Of a stretch of 64,000 nucleotides of DNA, positions 56,154-64,000 are shown piece after piece. The position numbers and the translations under genes are program-made. The notes below the pieces were generated by a model, which worked only from the letters and a program-made list of their open reading frames with translations, searched no databases and was not told the DNA's origin. The stretch is from Coix lacryma-jobi var. lacryma-jobi (lineage: Eukaryota > Streptophyta > Magnoliopsida > Poales > Poaceae): the NCBI GenBank assembly GCA_009763385.1, contig CM019831.1, positions 90,431,845 through 90,495,844 on the forward strand. Direction: 5' to 3'. How positions within the stretch are numbered: the stretch's first letter is position 1; every line of letters begins with the position of its first letter.

Positions 56154-57553
56154 TGTCGGGGGTCCACAAAAGGGGTACCCCCAAGCAACGCAAAACAAAT
56201 AGGTTAAACCTAGAACACCATTAATAACAAACCTAACTAGTCCAACCCCTCGAAGCCTACAACGCTGGCCCACCAAGCCGAAACCCAAAAACCCATTAAG
56301 CGGAAGTAAGCCGCGTCAGCCTCCAAGCCAGTCCTCGGGCGGACGCTCGTTTTCCGTCTCGCCCGAGCCTCCGAGCCAGGCCTCGGGCTGGCGCTCGTTC
56401 TCCGTCTCGCCCGAGCCCTCCAAGCCAGGCCTCGGGCTGGCGCTCGTTCTCCGTCTCGCCGAGCCCTCCGCGTCAGGCCTCGGGCGAGCGCTCCACCACC
56501 CTTCAAGCCTCCCGCAAGAAGGAAGCTCCCTGCTTCTCAGCTCTGACAACCGTACCACCGCCTGCTGCGCCCACGTCCAGTCAAACAGAATCGCATCACC
56601 TCCCTGGAACGTGCTGACATCTGCTGTCAGGACAGGGCAGGGACGTGCAGGAGGCGTGGGAAGACAGGACGGGAGTCACAACACCCTTTTTTCCACCACC
56701 GGCGGATCCGGACGTGGAAAGTCACACTCGGTGGCACTGTTCGGCACTATACCCACTCCGGGGCCACTATGACGTACGACCATCTGACAGGCTACAGTGC
56801 AGCGGAGGACTCGGCTCTCCTCGAGAGTCAAAATCCCTGTGCATCAAGTACACCCGTCGCTGTGGGTTGCCAGTCCCACAACCTCATCCCCTGAGCCCTC
56901 CACGGCAGGCCTCGGAGGATGATTCCGCTCTCCGTCTCGCCCGAGGCCTCGCGGCAGGCCTCGGATGAAGTCCGACCCGCCGACCCGGAGACTCGGCACA
57001 AGCCGACAGACGCAAGGACAGGTACCCCAAGACCCGGAGGGACCCCGCCGTGTCCTGTACGTGCCGGAATGGGTGCTGTACGGCCTCCACATCGCCACGC
57101 CTCCACGCCCACGACCGGGATGGAGGCCACGCATCAAGGACACCTCAACAGCAACACCCACGTTGGCTACAATGACTTCGACAAGACAGAGTTCCTACCC
57201 TTCGTCATACCGAGCACTGTTCATGTCGATTCTGTGTAAACCTTGGCCTCCTCTTGTTCTATAAAAGGGGACGTCAGGGCCCTTCGCGCACGAGAGACAA
57301 CGCACGAGTCTACGGTTACGCACGGGCTCGCGCGACACGAGTCCGGACTCCGGTCCACGCTCATTGAGCTTGTATTGCCCCTGTACAAGCACTTAGGTGC
57401 AAGTAATACAAGAACCTCCTCCCCCGCTGGACGTAGGGCCTTCTTTGCCCGAACGAGGATAAATCCTTGTGTCATCTTGCATCACCATCCAGGAAGAGAG
57501 CACGCGATCATATTACTAGTTGGTGTCATACCCCCGGGGTAGAAACACCGACA
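56154..57553 (+). mobile_element. Solo LTR inside the Athila fragment, TSD AGAAT
   Basis: 1400 bp, starting TGTCGGGGGTCC and ending AAACACCGACA, flanked by AGAAT at 56149-56153 and 57554-57558. The TATA box is CTATAAAAGG at 57259-57268. Its last 200 bp closely match the LTRs of the 25422-40344 Tat element, so it is a longer subfamily of the same group. No internal sequence remains. Confidence 0.95.
56333..56495. repeat. Tandem repeat in the solo LTR, 48-49 bp, 3.4 copies
   Basis: Units start CCTCGGGC at 56333, 56381, 56430 and 56478 and contain GCTCGTTCTCCGTCTCGCC. One related unit occurs in the Tat element's LTR (25470-25525) and another near 38870-38945. Confidence 0.9.
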
Positions 57554-58098
57554 AGAATACAGTAGTAGACCATCTTTCGCGTATGCAAGTCACTAACATG
57601 CAGGAACCATCAATCAATGACTTCCTACGCGACGACATGCTGCTCAAGGTGACAGACACCACCCAGTGGTACGCAAATATTATTAATTTTATGGTTGCAG
57701 GATATGTACCACCAGGGGAGGACAGAAGGAAGCTGCAAATCGAAAGTCGTCGTCACCTTTGGGATGACCCATACTTGTGCATGGTATGCTTTGACGGACT
57801 GCTAAGGAGATGCGTACCCATAGCAGAAGGGATGCAGATTATTGACAAATGTCATGCGGGACCATACAGAGGTCACCATGGAGTTTTCCGCACCCAGGCC
57901 AAAATCTAGCAATGCGGATTCTGACACTAAGGAATTCATCAGAAGATGCAGAATGTGTCAGTTCCAGGGCAGTATCACAGCTCACAATGCTATGCCCCTA
58001 TACTACAACCTTCAAATAGAAATATTTGATGTGTGGGGCATTGACTTCATGGGACCATTCCCGAAGTCACAAGATTGTGAGTACATCCTGGGTTGCTA

Positions 58099-58333
58099 CT
58101 CCCTCCGTCCCTAAATAAGTGTCGTTCTCGCTTCCCGAGAAAAAGTTACCGACAATTATATATTAAAATATGTTAATATTTATGCTAAGTAATTAGTATC
58201 ATCGGAAAGATCTTTACATCTATTTTTTTAACAAAATTATTTGGAGATATAAATATTACACATATTTTCTACAAATTGAGTCAAACACGTGGCACGCATA
58301 CCAACGACGACACTTATTTAGTGACGGAGGGAG
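58099..58333. mobile_element. Stowaway-type MITE, TSD TA
   Basis: 235 bp with ends CTCCCTCCGTCCCTAAATAAG and its complement, about 20 bp of near-perfect terminal inverted repeat. It is flanked by TA at 58097-58098 and 58334-58335. Non-coding and AT-rich inside. Typical non-autonomous Tc1/mariner element of grasses. Confidence 0.95.
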
Positions 58334-58335
58334 TA

Positions 58336-59760
58336 GTAGTTTTCAGTCAGAGACTTTTTGTCCGCTCAGATTGGGTCTCAGCGCTCAATTCTTGAAGGTC
58401 GAGAGGTGCTGAAGGGAGGCATGATACAACAGATAGGAACAGGAGAAATGACCAACATTTGGCGATGGATTCGGTACTATCGGCGGGATTGAAGAGACTA
58501 GTTCCCAATAATCGAGCTAATCCTCTCAATTGGTAAGCGAACTCATAGACTGAACATGAGCGGCTTGGGATCGGGAGAAGGCGAGAAGCTGATGGAATTC
58601 TTTTACACCAGCGGATGTGGTTGTGATCATTAGTATCCCACTCAGTACAAGACGACAACAGAATTTTTGGACTTGGCACATTGAGAAGCGTGGCCTCTTC
58701 TATGTCCGTTCAGCTTATAGGATGCTTGCACATCGTAAGTTTTAGTCAAATCAGTGGGTGCCTCAGACTGATGGACTATGCAAAGGAGTGGTCTATGTTG
58801 TGGGGTATCAAAGTTCCTTCTAAAGTGGGGGTCTTTTTGTGGACACTTGCTAGGTGTTCTCTCCCATCAAAAGATGTTCTTCTCCACAGGAACATGACTG
58901 ACAGTAGTGTGTGCTCCATCTATGGTGCTGGAGATTCATGGTGGCATTCTCTACTAGAGTGTAATATGGTTCGCTCTGTTTGGGCACTAGAGAAGGGGGA
59001 GATAACCGAGCACGTTCATAATATTGAGGATCATGATGCAAGTGGCTAGTTGAAAGCAATGATGCAATCCCTGAAGCGTGAGGATCTAATCCGGTTTACT
59101 GTGACACTCTGGGATCTTTGGTATGCTAAAAGAAAAGCTATTTATGAAGATATTTATCAAAGTCCACTCTCGACTCATAATTTTGTCACTAATTTTGTGT
59201 CTGATCTCCAATTGGCGCAAACAAAAGTGATTGACCGTCCTGCTGTTCAGAGAAACAACACTTGCTGGATTCCTCCCCCAGCAGGGCTAATGAAGATCAA
59301 CGTTGACACAACCTTAACTAAGAACTCGGGAATTGATGTTGCTGCAGCGGCAGTACATGACTTTGCTGGACAGTTCTTTGGGGGTCTCAGCTGTAGTGAT
59401 GGAAGGAAGCTTGGAGCCAGAGATGGTAGAGGCGATATCATGTAATGAAGGTCTGGCTCTTGCTAGCGATTTACTACTTCAGGACTTCAGAGTGACATGC
59501 GACAATGCTGAAGTTGTCGCAAGCATATGTGAAGGCAGTATGGGTTCTTATGGACACATTGTCCAGGAAATTAGAGCTAGATTGAATGATTTTAGTTTTG
59601 TCGAGTTCATCTTGAGGGAAGACGTTTAAATGTGGATGCTCATAGTCTGGCTAGGAGTTGTATCTATGCAGAATTGCAGATTTAGGGAGACATGTTTGGT
59701 TTAATTTGTATCTCCGCCCAAATGACATTCGTACTTCTTTATGAAGAATAATAAAGATCT
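58336..59760 (+). pseudogene. 5'-truncated LINE (RT zinc-binding region and RNase H)
   Basis: It begins directly after the MITE with FLSAQIGSQRSILEGREVLKG, the stretch found after reverse transcriptase in plant L1-type elements. The RT zinc-binding domain is at 58770-58980 (WGIKVPSKVGVFLWTLARCSLPSKDVL, HSLLECNMVRSVW). A plant-type RNase H is at 59265-59620 (WIPPPAGLMKINVD, LALASDLLL, a DNAEVV block). Several stops and shifts break it (58490, 58620, 59047, 59440). It ends near GAAGAATAATAAAG at 59742-59755, without a long A tail. Dead copy. Confidence 0.85.
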
Positions 59761-60143
59761 TTTCTACACATATCTAATATCGATACATGGTCTTCGGTAC
59801 ACAATGACATGAACGACATAAGAAAATATTTACTCTAAGTAAAAATAGATATTTATCAAAATATTTTCCACGGTTTAATTAGTGACATTAATCCTATGTG
59901 ATAAATCTTACGGTGAATTGATAGACCCCAGTATATCATATTTTGGAATCGGGGTATTTGGAAGCTCAGTGGTTTTGTCATTTGATGATGTTTGGATCCT
60001 CCCTAAAATGAAAATGTATCTGCTGAAAATATGGATGGACAACATTATGATATATATGCTCTGAATAATTTGTTTCTTTTGTAGTTTGGTCAGTTCATTG
60101 CCTAAGTTTATAACATTGATATAGTCTTTGATCTTTTGCCGTA
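59761..60143. other. AT-rich intergenic DNA
   Basis: No gene or repeat recognised. Confidence 0.5.
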
Positions 60144-60402
60144 CTCCCTCGATATAGGAAATAGATGCGTTTAGGATAGAGCGACAAGTCTTCGAAGCAT
60201 AACTTTGACCACTTGTTTCTTTGAAAATATTTATTGTAAAGTGGTATATGTATATTTGTATGAAAGTATTTTTGAAGACAAATTTGTTTATATGATTCCT
60301 ACATCTCTAGACTCAACAATTTTAAAGTTATTCATGATTTATATTCTCAATGTCTGACCGAAACTTTGTCCAAAACGATATTTATTTCCTTTATGGAGGG
60401 AG
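60144..60402. mobile_element. Stowaway-like MITE, TSD TA
   Basis: 259 bp with ends CTCCCTCGATATAGGAAATAG and complementary CTATGGAGGGAG-type sequence, flanked by TA on both sides. The terminal repeats are imperfect, so this is an older copy than the one at 58099. Confidence 0.8.
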
Positions 60403-61274
60403 TATGTGATTTTTCAAGTAGATCCCACATTTGATCCCCTAGGCCTATTATTAACTTATCTCTATGTGTGTTTTAACATGTGAGAAACTTCAGAACATGT
60501 TTGCACAGGTGGAGTCCAACGGTTTTGCAAATAGACCTTGCATTCTTATTTTTGCAAAAAGTCTACAAAAATCCTGAGATGAATTGGCATATATATGCAA
60601 GCTCGCGATCGGCTTAACATTCCGTCTCATGAACTACTCCCGCGCCGTCGGGTTTCCTTTTTTAGATTTTGGCAAGTCAATTTGCCAAACCGTTGGAGAT
60701 AACCTTTTTTTTCTCCTCCTCATATTGATTTGAGAGTCGGCAAATTCATGTTTGTCAAATAAAAAATGTAAACCGTGGAGTTGCTCTTAGATGTCTTAAT
60801 CCTTTTTGTCATCTCCCAGATATGTATTCGATCCAGAGGTGTTTTATTAGGCTTCCCTGAAGATGGATTATCATTTTTCAGTAATAGAAAAACAATATTT
60901 CTCACTCCATATATAATATCTACAATGCTATAAATTAAAATCCCGGCAGCAACGCGTGGTATCATCTAGTTTAAAAATAAATATAGCGCACTTCTAATTT
61001 TGGCAAATTATAGAAAACAAATATAGAAAAAAGAGTAATACAACCAACGTTTAGGTACAGCTAATGTCGTTACAACTCCCTATTCATAAACACATTATGT
61101 CACGCTAGAAACCATCCATACAAATGCATGGCCCATGTTGTTTCATGCGTGTTAGATATAATTGATAGGTATTCTACTTAAATTTTATTTACTTTCCTAT
61201 TTCTCAAATAAAAAATAAATTTATTCTATTACCACTTAAGAGGCAACATATGATTTTTACCATAGCAAAACTTA
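60403..61274. other. AT-rich intergenic DNA
   Basis: No gene seen. A fragment TTTGCCAAACCGTTGGAGATAA near 60681 resembles the terminal repeat of the MITE at 61275 and may be a broken relative. Confidence 0.5.
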
Positions 61275-61611
61275 GAGCATCTCCAATAGTTTGGAAAAAT
61301 GACTTGCTATCCTTGTTTTATTGGGAAAAAAAGAGAAAAAACGTTCTCCAACAGATTGGTATATGACTTGCTAAATTTTTCCAAGTTGGAATCGGAGGCC
61401 ATCTACTTGCTATATTTACCAAGTCAGCTTCACTTGCTATCCGGCGTTTCTATGTTATTTTATCAAGTTGGAATATTTTCTATGTTATTTTTACCAAACT
61501 ATTGGAGATACATGAAAAATTTACTTGCCAAAATTTACTTGCCAAAAGTTTAGCAAGTTGCTAAGTGACAACATTTTTTCAAGTCAATTTTTCGAACAAT
61601 TGGAGATGCTC
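61275..61611. mobile_element. MITE with GAGCATCTCCAA ends
   Basis: 337 bp. The left end GAGCATCTCCAATAGTTTGG pairs with the right end CAATTGGAGATGCTC. The interior has repeated ACTTGC blocks and no coding. This terminus is common among grass MITEs near genes. Superfamily and target-site duplication are unclear here (flanks CTTA and GGCA). Confidence 0.75.
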
Positions 61612-61847
61612 GGCAGTTATTTGGTGTTCGTTCTTAAAAGTCTTCTTGCTATACGTCCTTCAAATCAAAGAAATAAAAAATGGCATGGAACAAGACTTTT
61701 GTAACTTCTGGAAGGTTGAAACTGTCTTTGACTGACTATTTCTGCTGGTAAACAACAGTCGGAGTAATTCGTGCGCATGTTTATTGCGAATGGCATGGAT
61801 AAAAAATAGAGAAGGAAACTTATATCCGCCGGGCCGGCAGCGGCGTT

Positions 61848-62588
61848 CTACGACCGGAACTTGAGTCCTATCCTGTCGACCGTCTCCCCGTCGGTCAGGA
61901 ACGTCTGGCGAGGAGGTCGTCAGGGATGCCGGATCCAAAGAGCGCGTCGCCGAGAAGCACGAGGCCGGGGTTCTGGCTGCTGAGCGTGGCGTACAGCGCG
62001 GCCGGCGCGGTGCCGTTGTTGTAGAGGAAGTGGACGAGGCCCTGCGGCACGGCGAAGACGTCGCCCTTGCGCAGCACCTTGGCGAAGAGCTTGTTGTCCG
62101 GGTACGACGTGACGAAGCCGAAGAAGACGGCGCCGTCCAGCACCACGGCCGTCTCCGACGCCCGCGGGTGTAGTGCGGCGGGAACACCGCCCCCGGCGCG
62201 ACGTCGACGCGCGCGTGCGACGCGCCCAGCGTGTTCAGCCCGGCATCTGCACGGGCAGCGCCGTGAACCCGTAGCGCCGGCTCGCCGTGCCGCCGCCCGG
62301 GTGGTCCACTCCGGGGAAGAAGAAGTCGTCCGGGGTGACGGTCGCCGGGTCCTTGCACGGGACCCCGTTCACGCGCACTGCAGCATGCGTACACACGTGC
62401 ACACACTTTGAGCGCTAACGAAACATGGGATGGATCATGGATGGATGGATCGATCGGTCAAACCGTACCTTTGGATGTAGAGTCGGCGACGCAGAAGTCT
62501 TGGAGAGGGTTGGGGTCGAAGGCGGCGACATGACCGGCGGCGAGAGCAACGACGAGGCGGTAAACACCGGATGCAATGCGCTAACCAT
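61848..62588 (-). CDS. Germin-like protein gene (two exons, frame disturbed)
   Basis: Germin-like proteins are secreted cupins of the cell wall, often with superoxide dismutase or related activity. Exon 1 is 62588-62469 (start MVSALHPVFTA, then the hydrophobic VVALAAGHVAA signal end and mature start FDPNPLQDFCVAD). The intron is 62468-62378 with GT...AG ends. Exon 2 is 62377-61848, with TAG at 61848. Seen are VNGVPCKDPATVTPDDFF, LNTLGASHARVDVAPG, the metal-binding region VFPPHY, the second box GDVFAVPQGLVHFLYN and QNPGLVLLGDALFGSG. Four one-base losses break the frame (signal region near 62555, after MPG near 62240, in the HxH region near 62187, after DDLLA near 61907). All four fall in short homopolymers. 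Length would otherwise be normal, about 215 residues. Confidence 0.9.
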
Positions 62589-62706
62589 GGCTGTTGATGC
62601 TGGAAATGACGATGCTGATGGCGGATTTGTGGACGAGTAGATAAGACTGCTTGATAGCTCTCCTTTAATTTGTTGGATTGGCATCGGGCCTTGTGATTCG
62701 GTACGT

Positions 62707-62716
62707 ATATATAGGG
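62707..62716 (-). promoter_or_regulatory. TATA box of the germin-like gene
   Basis: CTATATATAC on the minus strand, about 120 bp upstream of the start codon, giving a leader of roughly 90 bases. Confidence 0.65.
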
Positions 62717-62784
62717 CGACTGGCGAGGGTCTGACTCCTCAACCGAGTGAATGGGCGAGTGGCCATTACATATTACAGTACGTA

Positions 62785-62996
62785 GAAGGAAATATGTAAT
62801 AATGTTTCTCCTCCTAAAGAAGGAAATATGTAATGGCGACTGTCCATGTATAGGGCGACTGTGCGTATTTGGTGAGCACAGTAGAAGGAAGGTGGAAGGA
62901 CCTCCATGGAGGAAATATGTGTAATGGAAATCCTTTTAGAAAGAATATAAACTTGATCAAAATGCGCCAGTCAATGCAAAAAAAAAAAAAAAAAAA
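62785..62996. repeat. Short direct repeats and poly-A run in the germin-like gene promoter region
   Basis: GGAAATATGTAAT or a close variant occurs at about 62788, 62821 and 62911, and ATAGGGCGACTG at 62711 and 62850. A run of 19 A lies at about 62978-62996. These sit 130-400 bp upstream of the gene. Confidence 0.7.
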
Positions 62997-63204
62997 CTGT
63001 CCACGCCCTTGTAACTTTGTAAGAAATATACTGACCGTCAAGAAGGAATTCAAAGTATTAAATTCACGCTCGATCACGAGCAAAATAAGGTACGACGAAG
63101 AATTTGGACTCAAGCCATTTACACCACCTGCAAGGTCTAGAACCAAGAATAGTATGATTCCAACACGCCGATGATGAAAAAGAATCTCATTTATTTATTA
63201 ATTA

Positions 63205-63437
63205 CTCCTTTCCTCCTAAAATATGTGTTATTCTACTTTTTCAAAAAATCAAACTTTTTAAACTTTGACTAAATATATACAATAGTGCATACTAAGTATC
63301 ACTAAATTAATTGTTGAATATACTTTCGTGATAAGTTATTTAGAGATAAAAATATTATTAATATTTTGTATAAATATATTAAACAAAAGAAAGTTGATTT
63401 GCATGAGATCCAAAACGTTATTTTGGGACGGAGAGAG
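63205..63437. mobile_element. Stowaway-like MITE, TSD TA
   Basis: 233 bp. Ends CTCCTTTCCTCCTAAAATA and TATTTTGGGACGGAGAGAG pair at 13 of 19 positions. TA flanks both sides (63203-63204 and 63438-63439). It is a degenerate copy upstream of the germin-like gene. Confidence 0.85.
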
Positions 63438-64000
63438 TATTTTTCTAAGATCATTCTTAATAGGAGTTTTATAGACATCAAATAAGCTGATATGACATGG
63501 TCTAAATGAAAAAAGAGATGATGAAATTTTATGGGATAAAAAAAGTTTTGTGGAATAAAACTTATTTGTACTGTTTTTTAATACATCTAAGAATCTTAGA
63601 AAGAGAGATATAAACTGTCACTGAGACACGACGGGCCTAATGCAACTTATTCTATGCATTTGTGCAAGTTGTATTTTCCACAACCGAAGGAATGGTGCGT
63701 GCTAATTAGCGATTGAAGTGATTCTTAGGAGGCATACATATGCCAGTGTGGTAAGTCAAAGGCAAAACATACAAATAAGCTTGTGGCTGAGCGTAGGGGG
63801 ACTCTGGGATTTCCTCCCGCACCAGCCGTGATCTTGTGGCTTTGTAGATGGATTTGAATTTAGTTTGAACATGAACCTTTCAAGTGATCATGCTATATGA
63901 ATGCTCATGGTTTATTTATGATTATAAAAATAAAAAATATATGTTTATATGCACCATGTGCTAACCAAATCCACACTAATTAACTTATACTCCACCCGAT
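63438..64000. other. AT-rich intergenic DNA
   Basis: No gene, RNA gene or clear repeat seen to the window end. Confidence 0.5.

Larger units (their letters stand above)
55781..58098 (+). pseudogene. Athila-like gypsy pol fragment (RNase H to integrase)
   Basis: The RNase H part is at 55785-56153: PPDWTLPFEIMCDASNYAIG, KTLIGAQLYYATTEKELLAV, FTDHAALKYLL and RWILQLQEFDLEIKDKKGIEN, with one in-frame TGA at 55996-55998. After the solo LTR it resumes at 57559 with VDHLSRM, then the integrase zinc region (CHAGPYRGHHG, and CRMCQFQGSITAHNAMP near 57950) and FDVWGIDFMGPFPKSQD near 58028. The sequence is closest in style to Athila-type pol. Both ends are broken: an LTR to the left, a MITE and LINE to the right. 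Confidence 0.85.

Noticed and set aside
62067..62640. Plus-strand frames over the germin-like gene
   Set aside because: They run opposite the clear germin-like coding sequence and have no domain.

Overview
The window is plant nuclear DNA, almost certainly from a grass and probably a panicoid. The evidence is a dense stack of nested LTR retrotransposons (Ty1/copia and Ty3/gypsy), Stowaway-type MITEs with the grass-typical CTCCCTCC ends, and one GC-rich germin-like protein gene with a small intron. About 58 kb of the 64 kb is transposable element. The only ordinary host gene I can support is the germin-like gene on the minus strand at 61848-62588. I saw no tRNA, rRNA or CRISPR array.

Layout. 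1-5442: remains of a gypsy-type element whose LTR (814-4160) is split by a solo LTR of a sister family (1490-3263, TSD GATGC). 5443-25421: a minus-strand Ty1/copia element with 3' LTR, an extra ORF downstream of pol, and pol. Its 5' end is missing, and its extra ORF is split by a complete 12 kb plus-strand copia element (9002-21017, TSD TCTAC). 25422-40344: a 14.9 kb Ty3/gypsy element of the Tat type with sense gag-pol, a second RNase H, and a multi-exon antisense gene with its own TATA box. 40345-43560: a GC-rich promoter/leader followed by AT-rich sequence, best read as a long truncated LTR of Del/Tekay type. 43561-53348: a second gypsy element with two RNase H domains, a truncated 5' LTR, a decayed gag-pol, a 3-exon antisense gene and an intact 3' LTR. 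53349-59760: unassigned sequence, a minus-strand LTR, an Athila-like pol fragment broken by a solo LTR (56154-57553, TSD AGAAT), a Stowaway MITE and a 5'-truncated LINE. 59760-64000: AT-rich, gene-proximal sequence with MITEs flanking the germin-like gene.

How the parts relate. The target-site duplications give a relative order: the 12 kb copia is younger than the minus-strand copia it splits. The 9002-21017 copia has about 3% LTR difference in the 300 bp I compared by eye, and most of its premature stops can be explained by C-to-T changes at CpG or CHG sites, as expected for methylated repeats. The Tat element and the germin-like gene instead show many one-base losses in short homopolymers, so sequencing or assembly indels have to be considered before calling them dead.

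The most interesting biology is (i) spliced antisense genes with promoter-like TATA boxes in two different gypsy elements, (ii) the extra post-pol ORF of the minus-strand copia, whose frame is restored exactly when the nested insertion is removed, and (iii) family-specific perfect palindromes repeated inside the LTRs of four unrelated families.
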